A stretch of 64,000 nt of DNA from Neptunitalea lumnitzerae. GTDB taxonomy: Bacteria; Bacteroidota; Bacteroidia; Flavobacteriales; Flavobacteriaceae. The stretch is from the NCBI RefSeq assembly GCF_027924185.1, contig NZ_BRVO01000002.1:372001-436000 (forward strand), given 5' to 3'. The notes below the pieces were generated by a model that saw nothing but the letters and a program-made list of their open reading frames with translations, was not told where the DNA came from and did no database searches. Made by a program: the position numbers and the translations under genes. Positions within the stretch are counted from its first letter, which is position 1; each line of letters opens with the position of its first letter. Shown here piece after piece: positions 16,338-23,862 of this stretch.

Positions 16338-17593
16338 TTATCTCTTCTTATCTTTCTTTTGTTCACTTTCCGGATGTAATTTAGCCCTTAGCATACTCAT
16401 ATCATCACTGATTTTACTATCTACTATTTTGGCATAGTGCTGAGTAGTTCGTAAGGATTTATGCCCTAACATGCGACTTACAGATTCAATAGGAACGCCA
16501 TTGGAAAGCGTGACAGTTGTGGCAAAGGTATGCCGTGCTAAGTGTGTGGTTAGGTTCTTTTTAATACCGCAGAGTTCAGCTATTTGTTTAAGAAAAGCAT
16601 TGGACTTCTAGTTGCTTAATACCGGTAAAATATAGGGGCCTCGTTTGACTTCTGGATGGTCTTGGTATTTATCTAATGTTTCCATAGCCATGGGAAGTAA
16701 AGGAATACTACTTACCGAATCCGTTTTGGTTCGTTTGGTTTTAATCCATTGGTAACCGTCAATTCCTTTAATGATATCATCATTGGTTAACTTCTTCACA
16801 TCAGCATAAGCCAAACCGGTATAACAGGAAAATAGAAACATATCGCGTACAATGCGCAAACGATCAAAATGCAAGTCTTTTTCATACAAGATCATGATCT
16901 CCTCTTGTGTTAGAAATTCTCTTTCTACGGGTTTGAATTGGGCTTTGTAATTGTAGAAGGGATCTCTTTCCATCCAACCATTTTAGCCAATGCTATTCGA
17001 ATAATCTTTTTAAAGTTATTGATGTATTTAAGGGTAGAGTTGTGGTTACACTTGCGTACCGTTTTTAAATAATACTCTAACTTATTGATGAATTGATAAT
17101 CAATAGCATTCAATCGATAATCATCATTTTTGTATTCTTCTTTGATAAAGGCTTCTAAATGGCTGTAACAAGCCCAATAACGGCTTGCTGTAGAAGCACT
17201 GATGTCTTTGTCTACCAAAGTATCCATTCGTTTGTTATGTTCCTTAAAAACGGCTAATAACAATTTTGATTTGATATTGGAACCTCCTCTAAGGTCATAC
17301 ATTAAATTTTTTACGGTTACTTCAGTATCGGAATCGATATAGGATTGATGGATTCTGTTGAGTTTGTGTTTTAAATTAGAAATATGATCATTGATCTCTT
17401 TGGCATCACGATTGTTGCCATTGACTTTTTCGCTATTGGCGTTCCATAGCTTTGGATCAATTCTACGAGAGATACTATACTCCGCTCTTTGTCCATTAAC
17501 AACCAATCTAAGGATAATGGGAACTAAACCAGCTTTATTTTTCTTAGCTAATTTTAAATAAAAGTGTACATGATAATCCGTCTTCATAAGCAT
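16338..17593 (-). pseudogene. Tyrosine recombinase/integrase (Bacteroidota type), frameshifted and interrupted
   Basis: Three blocks read as one phage-integrase family protein of about 415 residues. 17593-16985 encodes the arm-binding and SAM-like core-binding domains (FYLKLAKKNKAGLVPI, STLKYINNFKKIIRIAL). Near 16978 one A appears missing, changing frame from ALAKMVGW to the expected NGWMERDPFYNY. The catalytic domain continues to TAG at 16608-16610 (after YILPVLSN) and then stays open to TAA at 16338. It includes HLARHTFATT and MLGHKSLRTTQHYAKI with the nucleophilic Tyr. The position of the first catalytic Arg is TGLAYADV, as in Bacteroidota integrases that lack that Arg. It sits next to ssrA and is probably the inactive integrase of the island. 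Start 17593 or 17587. Confidence 0.85.
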
Positions 17594-17721
17594 TTACATT
17601 AAAAAGTTATATAAGAATTTGATCTAAAATTGAAAAAATCAACTCAATAATCAAAATGCTTTAACATTTGTAAAATGCTGTAAAACAACGTTTTTAGTGC
17701 ATTAGCGCCCCCCCCTTTGGA

Positions 17722-17789
17722 GGGTATCAGGGGGGTATCCATATAGGTGTCGCTAAATATGATTTTATTTGCTATTTTATGACACCTAT
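17722..17789. other. Repeat-bearing spacer between integrase and tmRNA, candidate recombination site
   Basis: GGGTATC occurs at 17722-17728 and 17733-17739. ATAGGTGTC (17743-17751) has an exact inverse copy GACACCTAT (17781-17789). Together they fill the space between the integrase and the tmRNA terminator, where att or integrase-binding sites would be expected. Confidence 0.4.
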
Positions 17790-17796
17790 AAAAATG

Positions 17797-17832
17797 AAAA
17801 ACCCTGTGAATCATACGATTACAGGGTTTTTA
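17797..17832 (-). terminator. Terminator downstream of tmRNA
   Basis: AAAACCCTGT (17798-17807) pairs with ACAGGGTTTT (17821-17830), with a 13-nt loop. It lies just past the tmRNA 3' end. Confidence 0.75.
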
Positions 17833-17854
17833 AAGTTGTTTGTAGTATAAAAAG

Positions 17855-18253
17855 TGGAGTCGGAGAGAATCGAACTCTCGTCCAAACAAGCAACCAAAAG
17901 GCTTTCTACATGCTTAGTTTCCGTTTGGTTTTAGACGTGTGGCTGACCGGAAACCGCCCACAACACGCTTAGCTTCTTAAAGATTTAAAACCGCACCGAA
18001 GCAAGATAGGTTTCTATGTTGACTTTTATGGTGCCTCTATTAAGATCGCCGTCAACAAGGGCTATCCAGAGACATCCAGCCTTTCCGCCTTGCGGAAACG
18101 TGGCGTTAAATCCTACTATAATTCAGATTACGCAGCTAGAGCGTAGTTATTCTCGCCATTTAAAATGGTTGGAATAGAGATTTACGAGCATTAATTCCAT
18201 AGCTCGGCATGCTTACATTTCAATTAGACCTGCTGTCAAAACCAGTCGACCCC
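17855..18253 (-). ncRNA. ssrA: Transfer-messenger RNA (tmRNA)
   Basis: Read on the minus strand the gene starts GGGGTCGACTGGTTTTGACA and ends GAGTTCGATTCTCTCCGACT followed by CCA. The first is the universal tmRNA 5' segment and the second is the T-arm and acceptor strand. GGGGTCG pairs with CGACTCC (one G-U), leaving A as discriminator, so the terminal CCA appears not to be encoded. The tag reading frame at 18128-18157 gives GENNYALAA then TAA, with the resume Ala coming from the tRNA-like part. It rescues stalled ribosomes and marks nascent chains for proteolysis. Its 3' end faces an integrase remnant, fitting its use as an integration site. Its length of 399 nt is normal. Confidence 0.95.
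18128..18157 (-). other. tmRNA tag-peptide reading frame GENNYALAA
   Basis: GGC GAG AAT AAC TAC GCT CTA GCT GCG TAA on the minus strand. The ALAA end is the protease recognition signal. Confidence 0.93.
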
Positions 18254-18299
18254 AATTTGATGTAATATTTAAAAGAACATTACCTGTTTTGCAGGTGGG

Positions 18300-18307
18300 C
18301 AAATGTA
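18300..18307 (-). promoter_or_regulatory. Candidate -7 box of the tmRNA promoter
   Basis: TACATTTG on the minus strand fits TAnnTTTG. It lies about 47 nt upstream of the mature 5' end, leaving a short leader with a small hairpin (ACCTG/CAGGT) that RNase P would remove. Confidence 0.4.
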
Positions 18308-18376
18308 TAAAATGTTTTGCTAACTTTAAAAATACAATTAACTTTATGCATAATACATACCAAAACCTGATTATTT

Positions 18377-19591
18377 ATGCACTTTGGCATTATAAAAGAA
18401 CGTAAAAATCCACCTGATAGAAGAGTGGTTTTATCTCCTGAAGATTGTAAAAAACTGATACATAAGTATTCCGAGGCTATGATAACGGTAGAACCTTCTG
18501 ATATTCGTGTTTTTAAAGACGAAGCATACATAGAAAAGGGTATTACCGTATCTAATGACATTTCGGCATGTGATGTTTTAATAGGGGTAAAAGAAGTACC
18601 TATTGAAGCTTTGGTGCCAAATAAAAAGTACTTTTTATTTTCTCATACCATTAAAAAACAGCCTTATAATAGAGATTTGCTGAATGCCATCTTACAAAAG
18701 AACATTGAGCTATACGATCATGAAGTGATTACAGGTACAAAGGGGCAACGCTTGGTTGCTTTTGGTAGGTATGCCGGTATTGTTGGTGCTTACAATGGTT
18801 TTAGAACATTAGGATTAAAGTATGAGCTTTTTGAATTGCCAAAGGCAGAAGATTTACCAAATCAACTGGCTTTAATAGATGCATTAAAGCGAATAAAGGG
18901 TGTGTTGCCTAATAATTTGAAAATATTACTAACTGGGAAAGGTAGGGTTGGTAATGGTGCTAAAGAAATGTTAGATGCTATGGAGCTTAAAAAAGTTCCT
19001 GTAAAAGAGTATTTACACCATACCTACGAGGAACCTGTTTATTGTCAGATAGATGTATTAGAGTATAATAAGCGTAAAGATCATCAACATTTAGGGAAAG
19101 CAGATTTTTATGAGCATCCTGAGGCTTATGAATCTAACTTTATGCGTTTTGCTAAAGTAACCGACTTTTATATAGCAGGACACTTTTTTGGTGATGGAGC
19201 ACCTTATTTATTTACCAGAGAAGATGCAAAACATAAAAACTTTCACATTAAAGTAGTAGCCGATGTGAGCTGTGATATTGACGGTCCAGTAGCATGTACT
19301 ATTAGACCTTCTACTATAGCAGAACCCAATTATGGTTATGATGCAGCAACAGAAACTGAAGTAGATTATATGGATGAAAAGGCTATTGCAGTAATGGCTG
19401 TTGATAATTTACCCTGTGAGTTACCTGCAGATGCTAGTGATGGCTTTGGAGAAATGTTTTTAAAACATGTGATTCCAGCTTTTTACAATGGTGACAAAGA
19501 TGGTATTTTAGAGCGTTCTAGAATGACACAAAATGGGAAATTAACAGAACGATTTAGTTATTTACAAGATTATATAGATGGAAAAGAGTAA
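18377..19591 (+). CDS. Saccharopine dehydrogenase-like NAD(P)-dependent oxidoreductase
   Basis: 404 residues. The N-terminal domain opens MHFGIIKERKNPPDRRVVLS, the AlaDH/PNT-type signature shared by lysine-forming saccharopine dehydrogenases. A second domain has the nucleotide loop LLTGKGRVGNGAKEM (about 190-204) and later VADVSCDIDGPVACTIRPST, a conserved substrate-site block. Length and block order match the LYS1-like family widespread in flavobacteria, probably acting on an amino acid in the cytoplasm. The exact substrate is not provable, and deamination or alpha-aminoadipate chemistry are both possible. It stands alone, divergent from ssrA, and ends inside a strong bidirectional terminator. 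Confidence 0.8.
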   Translation: MHFGIIKERKNPPDRRVVLSPEDCKKLIHKYSEAMITVEPSDIRVFKDEAYIEKGITVSNDISACDVLIGVKEVPIEALVPNKKYFLFSHTIKKQPYNRDLLNAILQKNIELYDHEVITGTKGQRLVAFGRYAGIVGAYNGFRTLGLKYELFELPKAEDLPNQLALIDALKRIKGVLPNNLKILLTGKGRVGNGAKEMLDAMELKKVPVKEYLHHTYEEPVYCQIDVLEYNKRKDHQHLGKADFYEHPEAYESNFMRFAKVTDFYIAGHFFGDGAPYLFTREDAKHKNFHIKVVADVSCDIDGPVACTIRPSTIAEPNYGYDAATETEVDYMDEKAIAVMAVDNLPCELPADASDGFGEMFLKHVIPAFYNGDKDGILERSRMTQNGKLTERFSYLQDYIDGKE

Positions 19592-19613
19592 CCCCGAGGG
19601 TTACTCTTTTTTT
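19582..19613. terminator. Bidirectional terminator between convergent genes
   Basis: A 12-bp stem, AAAAGAGTAACC (19582-19593) with GGTTACTCTTTT (19599-19610), has a 5-nt loop and A/T runs on both sides. It includes the stop codon of the dehydrogenase and borders the stop of the DUF1361 remnant. Confidence 0.85.
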
Positions 19614-20234
19614 ATTACTAGCATACGTTGAATAGCTATGTAGCTGACAAGAATGAGTATTCCAAAACTTATAGATAGCAGCCAAGCTTCTTTATATACT
19701 ATGGGATGAAAAACCAGACGAACAATTGATTTTAATAAATCTGTTGGTTTATGAAGCACATCCCAACTATTGAAACGATAGATTCTACCCAAAAAGATAC
19801 CCAAACCAGAAAGAAATGATAATACCGTTATAAATGTCCAAATCCATCGTTTTGTAATAGATTTTATCAAATACTGATGTATTTGATGCATAGAATATAT
19901 ACCTGCTAGAAATCCGCTTAGGGCAAATGCTGTAATGCAAATCAAGTCAATCCAAAATACACTTCTAAAATTATGCAGATGAATAAAGTCTGTTACAATA
20001 TAAGGGGCATTGGGGTAGAAAAAGTATCCATGTAAATAGTAATAAAACTAATGGTATTCCTCTTTTATTACGTTTGATAATATACGAGCTTATAAATAGT
20101 GGAACAAACGCTAAAAATAAATTCCATACTAAAAATGATAAAAACAGACTTCTAGTATATAATATTCTACATCCTAAGGTAGTAATACCTATTACCGTTA
20201 ATAATATTACTAAGTGTATAGCTTTTGATTTCAT
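19601..20234 (-). pseudogene. DUF1361 membrane protein, frameshifted
   Basis: Two frames together give one DUF1361 protein of about 210 residues. The first part, from MKSKAIHLVILLTVIG (20234), runs to FTWILFLPQ. Dropping one G of the GGGG run at 20012-20015 restores FLPNAPYIVTDFIHLHNF, a family hallmark, and leads into ICITAFALSGFLAGIYSMHQ, which runs to the stop at 19601. About six membrane spans are expected. The function of the family is unknown. The single homopolymer indel could be a real frameshift or a sequencing error. An upstream ATG at 20300 exists but would overlap the Coq4-like gene. Confidence 0.75.
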
Positions 20235-20247
20235 AATAAAATAGTTA

Positions 20248-20778
20248 CTAAATATTTGCATAGTAGGTTTGTGTTCTTTGGTGTAATGAGTGTAGCTCAT
20301 TTGCTATGGTAGCTCTATCTTCAATAGAAAATATCATGTTTCTAAGTTCTTCATAATTGGTTTCCAACAAATTTTTATATTCAAATTGATGAAAACTATT
20401 AGCTTGCTTACCTAACTTATAAGATGCTATGTAAAAATTAAGATATTCTGGGAGAATAGCAGTACCTAGTATAATTGCACCATACATATATAAGCTTTTT
20501 TTACCATTGCCCATACATAAAAATTGGAGTCCTATTTCTTCTTCAACAGTAGTTCCATACTGAGTTATCACGTGGTAGGCATCATGCCTTTCTACCTTTG
20601 GTATTAGCTCAAAATTGTTTAATTGTAAAAAATCCCCTAGCACGTATCCAAAGCTTTGTATTGGATAGGTTTTTAGTTCAGATACGTTAACACTCCAGGG
20701 GATATGATTTCTTTTAAAGAATTTGGTGTATATGTTTTTTGAAATTTCAAATAACCAGATAACAAGTTTCTTTCTCAT
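20248..20778 (-). CDS. Coq4-like protein
   Basis: 176 residues. The key feature is HDAYHVITQYGTTVEEE: His65-Asp66-x-x-His69 followed after 11 residues by Glu81, the HDxxH-x11-E metal motif of Coq4 proteins. A hydrophobic helix (GAIILGTAILPEYLNFYIAS) follows, with a Glu- and His-rich C-terminal helix. Coq4 binds a metal and lipid and takes part in ubiquinone-ring processing in eukaryotes and some bacteria. In flavobacteria, which use menaquinone, the role of these small homologues is unclear. It lies in a minus-strand run of membrane-protein genes downstream of a wHTH-controlled promoter. Confidence 0.65.
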   Translation of the reverse strand: MRKKLVIWLFEISKNIYTKFFKRNHIPWSVNVSELKTYPIQSFGYVLGDFLQLNNFELIPKVERHDAYHVITQYGTTVEEEIGLQFLCMGNGKKSLYMYGAIILGTAILPEYLNFYIASYKLGKQANSFHQFEYKNLLETNYEELRNMIFSIEDRATIANELHSLHQRTQTYYANI

Positions 20779-20789
20779 AACAGTAGCTT

Positions 20790-22154
20790 TTATGGTTTGT
20801 AAATAATATTATCTAAAGAGGTAGATTGCCAATTTTGTTTGGTTAGTTTGGTTTTATAATGTTGTGTACGCTCTAATAAAACAGGGTAATAATCATTTCC
20901 TGTTTTATCTTTTATGGTTTGTTTATGCTCCCATAATATAATGGCATTATCTTTTGGTAATGAGAGTAAATATTCAACATCTAAAACTACGTTATGTGTT
21001 AAGTTGTAATAAGTAACTAATTTTCCATAGGGTACTAAAGAAAGTATAGCAAATAGGTAAAAACCAATTACAGTAGATTTCTTAAGAATGAACCAGAAGC
21101 TTTTTTGTAATCTTATTTTTTGAAAGGTAAAGAATAGGCCAACTAACACCAAAGTTAGATACACAAATACGCCTATGCGTTTGTAAGTAAGCCCATGGTG
21201 TGCTACATAATAATAGTTTTTATAAAGAGTGCTTAAAACCAGAAGTGTATTTAGAAACAACCAACCATAAGTAATTTTTTTTAATAGGTTATTCTGCTTG
21301 TAAAAATTGATGTTTCCCCTAAAGTAGATACTTATAATAGTAATAGCAAAAACAATTGAAATAATGAGGGTATACACACTATTATGTACATTGTCTTTAA
21401 AAGCTTGCATGGCTTCATTATTCTGAAATAATAAAATATCAGTTAAAAGGAAGCAAATCAGCAATACATTTAAAGTAGCAATAAGTATGGACGCTTGTAG
21501 ATGTTCATCTTTCAGTTTCTTCAATAGGGTAACTGAGAATTCTTCAGAGGGAGATAGTAGGCTAGTAGGAGTATTATCTTCAATGGTTACTAATTCTTTA
21601 ATTAAAAGTGGTTTAGTGATATTATATAAAAATAGAAAAGCCACAAAGATGGTAAACACAAAACCAACATCTATAAAGCTAAGATCTATTTTGTTTACAG
21701 CATCATTAAAAATGGGATTACTGTTTTTGTATAAAACAATAAATATGAATACCACAGGAATTATAATAACAGCACTTAACAACCAAAATTTTGCTTGAGT
21801 GGTGTTTTTTTTATTTTTGGTTTCTTGCTTTGTTAACGTTTCGAATCCGCCACATATTGAGTCTACCACTCCTCCAAAGGCAGCCAGGTATATTGAAACA
21901 TCAGGAGCATGTGTTTTCCCGATGAATACCATTAGAGTTAGTACAAGCATGAATATAGAACTGATGGAGGGATTAATAAATACCGCTATACCAGCTATAA
22001 CCAAAGCTATAAGATAAGATGTTATGCTCAGTTTACCTTTTTGAATAGTATATATTATGATGGGTAAAAATAGGCAGGTATTTATACCTAACGATTGTTT
22101 GTAAAAGAGTAAACTAAAAAAACAAGCGAATAGTAGTAAGACAATTTTTCTCAT
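20790..22154 (-). CDS. DUF4153/DUF4173-type multi-span membrane protein
   Basis: 454 residues from MRKIVLLLFACFFS. It contains about a dozen hydrophobic spans, and its C-terminal half (FKDNVHNSVYTLIISIVFAI, then HHGLTYKRIGVFVYLTLVLV) has the LTYKRIGVF signature of the DUF4153/DUF4173 group. A charged cytoplasmic tail ends it. An ATG at 22190 is also in frame, but it overlaps the preceding gene and is less likely. No function is known. It lies in the middle of the minus-strand run 22449 to 19601, downstream of the ACTTTG operator. Confidence 0.75.
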   Translation of the reverse strand: MRKIVLLLFACFFSLLFYKQSLGINTCLFLPIIIYTIQKGKLSITSYLIALVIAGIAVFINPSISSIFMLVLTLMVFIGKTHAPDVSIYLAAFGGVVDSICGGFETLTKQETKNKKNTTQAKFWLLSAVIIIPVVFIFIVLYKNSNPIFNDAVNKIDLSFIDVGFVFTIFVAFLFLYNITKPLLIKELVTIEDNTPTSLLSPSEEFSVTLLKKLKDEHLQASILIATLNVLLICFLLTDILLFQNNEAMQAFKDNVHNSVYTLIISIVFAITIISIYFRGNINFYKQNNLLKKITYGWLFLNTLLVLSTLYKNYYYVAHHGLTYKRIGVFVYLTLVLVGLFFTFQKIRLQKSFWFILKKSTVIGFYLFAILSLVPYGKLVTYYNLTHNVVLDVEYLLSLPKDNAIILWEHKQTIKDKTGNDYYPVLLERTQHYKTKLTKQNWQSTSLDNIIYKP

Positions 22155-22173
22155 GGTATTAGATGATAAAAGA

Positions 22174-22449
22174 TTATAAAATGTATACAATAGTTAATAT
22201 GGTGTATGTAAGTATAACCAGTAGCATAGCTATGCTTCTAAGAGCTATGGTAGCATTGGAAAACTTCACTAATAAATAGATAAATGTTGCAAATAGTAGT
22301 AGAGAAATCAGCACTATTAACAAAATGAATAGTATTATAAAACTATCAAACGAATATTCTGTGGCACAAAATATGGCTGTTAACCATACTAGAGTTAATA
22401 ATGTAAATATGGTTAAGGCAAAATGAACTATAAATCTATTGTAATTCAT
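22174..22449 (-). CDS. Small membrane protein, unrecognised
   Basis: 91 residues, mostly hydrophobic, with three predicted spans (about 8-28, 34-60, 68-90) and few charges. I do not recognise the family. It is the first gene after the operator at 22455-22471, which lies only 5 bp before its start. Repression would therefore also block ribosome access to the start region of this transcript. It is followed by the DUF4153/DUF4173-type and Coq4-like genes in the same direction. Confidence 0.6.
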   Translation of the reverse strand: MNYNRFIVHFALTIFTLLTLVWLTAIFCATEYSFDSFIILFILLIVLISLLLFATFIYLLVKFSNATIALRSIAMLLVILTYTILTIVYIL

Positions 22450-22471
22450 AAAGTACTTTGTATTTCAAAGT
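22450..22471 (-). promoter_or_regulatory. ACTTTG-N5-CAAAGT operator, copy 1
   Basis: AAAGT (22450-22454) precedes the perfect inverted repeat ACTTTG (22455-22460) and CAAAGT (22466-22471). The same 22-bp arrangement recurs at 23428-23449, before another gene start. Confidence 0.65.
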
Positions 22472-22487
22472 TAAAATGTAAAATTTT

Positions 22488-22781
22488 TTAAGTCCTTTTA
22501 ATCAGTTTTTCCAAAGCATCAATATGCTTTTTGAATTCTAATTTTCCTAAGTCTGTAATGATATACTTAGTATTAGGTTTTCTGCCTACAAATTGTTTTT
22601 GAACACTAATATATTCCGCTTTTTCCAACGCTTTTAAATGACTAGCCAAATTACCATCTGTGGCTTCTAACAGCTCTTTTAGTGTTGTAAATTCAGCATA
22701 TTCATTAACCATTAGAATAGACATAATACCGAGTCTAATTCTGTGATCAAATGCTTTATTTATGTTATTAATTAATCCCAA
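22488..22781 (-). CDS. Winged-helix (HTH_34/MarR-like) transcriptional regulator
   Basis: 97 residues. It opens INKAFDHRIRLGIMSILMVN, the usual start of HTH_34-type winged helices, then FTTLKELLEATDGNLASHLKALEKAEYI (quoted here as the recognition-helix region), the wing FVGRKPNTKYIITDLGK, and a terminal helix for dimerisation. It overlaps nothing and starts 2 bp after the stop of the membrane protein at 22784, so the pair are co-transcribed. It is the best candidate protein for the ACTTTG-N5-CAAAGT operators found upstream of its own operon and of the next. Confidence 0.88.
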   Translation of the reverse strand: MGLINNINKAFDHRIRLGIMSILMVNEYAEFTTLKELLEATDGNLASHLKALEKAEYISVQKQFVGRKPNTKYIITDLGKLEFKKHIDALEKLIKRT

Positions 22782-22783
22782 AG

Positions 22784-23425
22784 TTATTTAGTTCTATCAT
22801 ATTTAAAGTACATAATGGCTCCATATACAATATGCATTACACCAAAACCAAAAGCCCAAAAATACAAACCATATCCAACAAATTGGGTACATATGAGTCC
22901 TAAAATTAATTGAACTAATCCTAAATACTTTATATCTCTAAAAGTAAATTTGCTTGCGTTTATACAGGCTAATCCATAAAATATAAGCATAGTAGCAGCT
23001 GTAAGGCTAACAAAGTTTCGCTGAATTAAAACAAGACTAAAAAATCCTCCAGTTACTAATGGAATTAAAAAGTTAATTAATAAGCGTCTAGAAGTAGCAT
23101 CCCACATTTTTGCATTATGCTTTTTGGCTTTTATTCTTGTTAAAATAATACCAGTTAAAGTAGCCAATAGTACCACTGCTAATGCAACAGTAACTAAATA
23201 TATTTCTAAATTGATATAAGCCAGGTGTTTTATGGTAATGTAGTTATAATTAATTAAAAGGCTACTTTTATAATCTTCTATAGCATTATACGCTAAATAA
23301 GCTCCTATTAAAGCATATATACCAGCAAGAACCCCGGAGAGGCCACTCAAAGAAATAAAGCGAGATGATTTATTCATCATTTCTTTTATCTCTGTAATAT
23401 CGTTTAAATAATCCTTATCTTTCAT
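22784..23425 (-). CDS. Multi-span membrane protein paired with the wHTH regulator
   Basis: 213 residues with about six hydrophobic segments: 38-55, 77-95, 118-135, 143-158, 166-185 and 190-208. The N-terminus is charged and cytoplasmic (MKDKDYLNDITEIKEMMNKS). I do not recognise a catalytic motif. Gene pairs of this type (polytopic membrane protein plus small HTH_34 regulator) are common in flavobacteria, and the role is unknown. Its start is 8 bp from the operator copy at 23433-23449, so the operon is probably self-repressed. Confidence 0.65.
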   Translation of the reverse strand: MKDKDYLNDITEIKEMMNKSSRFISLSGLSGVLAGIYALIGAYLAYNAIEDYKSSLLINYNYITIKHLAYINLEIYLVTVALAVVLLATLTGIILTRIKAKKHNAKMWDATSRRLLINFLIPLVTGGFFSLVLIQRNFVSLTAATMLIFYGLACINASKFTFRDIKYLGLVQLILGLICTQFVGYGLYFWAFGFGVMHIVYGAIMYFKYDRTK

Positions 23426-23427
23426 TT

Positions 23428-23449
23428 AAAGTACTTTGAATTACAAAGT
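23428..23449 (-). promoter_or_regulatory. ACTTTG-N5-CAAAGT operator, copy 2
   Basis: AAAGT (23428-23432, the first three bases being AAA), ACTTTG (23433-23438) and CAAAGT (23444-23449). It is identical in arms and spacing to copy 1 and differs only in the 5-bp spacer. Confidence 0.65.
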
Positions 23450-23466
23450 AATGTATAAAAAATATA

Positions 23467-23862
23467 TTAGACAACATATTCCATAATATTTTTTAAAATT
23501 TCAGGTTTAACCGGTTTCGTAATATAACTAATAATGTGAGCATTAGATTTAGCTTTTTCCATGTCTTGTAGCGCTATAGAGGAGGAGACTACATGTATGT
23601 TAACCTTTGTAAAGTCAATACTAATAGTTTCTAAATTACTTAAAAAATCCCAACCATCCATATAAGGCATATTAATATCTAGTAAAACTACGCTAGGTAA
23701 GTTTTCTTTGCTAGCTAAACACTCTTTGAAATATTCCAAAGCATCTGAACCATCTAAGAACTGTAATATCTGAATATCTGGTACCAACTTAAGTAAAATC
23801 TTTTTGGTTAAAGATTGGTAGATTTTATCATCATCTATAATACATATAGTATTAGCACTCAT
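23467..23862 (-). CDS. CheY-like single-domain response regulator
   Basis: 131 residues, a receiver domain only. Acidic pair and cofactor site: IIDDDK near residue 10. Phospho-acceptor Asp62 in LLDINMPYMDG. A conserved Ser/Thr is in HVVSSS and the Lys in YITKPVKPE. With no output domain it probably acts by protein contact. Its start overlaps the stop region of the histidine kinase at 23852 by 11 bp, so the two are translationally coupled and almost certainly partners. Confidence 0.92.
   Translation of the reverse strand: MSANTICIIDDDKIYQSLTKKILLKLVPDIQILQFLDGSDALEYFKECLASKENLPSVVLLDINMPYMDGWDFLSNLETISIDFTKVNIHVVSSSIALQDMEKAKSNAHIISYITKPVKPEILKNIMEYVV

Larger units (their letters stand above)
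8292..17854. mobile_element. Putative genomic island adjacent to ssrA (approximate limits)
   Basis: The segment holds ssb and a DUF932 phage/plasmid-type gene at one end and a tyrosine recombinase remnant at the other. The recombinase end abuts the 3' end of the tmRNA gene, a well-known integration target. Between them lies a TPR-TIR-SLOG cassette. The right edge at the tmRNA is reasonable; the left edge is a guess, because no second copy of the tmRNA 3' end was found in the window. Confidence 0.45.

Noticed and set aside
1-17854. A second copy of the tmRNA 3' end marking the island's left edge
   Set aside because: I looked for GAGTTCGATTCTCT or its reverse complement and found no second copy; it may lie left of the window or be lost.
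17769-17972. 67-codon plus-strand frame over the tmRNA 3' part
   Set aside because: It reads through the reverse strand of ssrA and has no coding character.
18280-18561. 93-codon minus-strand frame across the ssrA promoter and dehydrogenase start
   Set aside because: It runs antisense to a clear enzyme gene and lacks any motif.
19582-20015. Programmed frameshifting in DUF1361
   Set aside because: A four-base G run without a slippery heptamer or clear downstream structure is better explained by mutation or read error.
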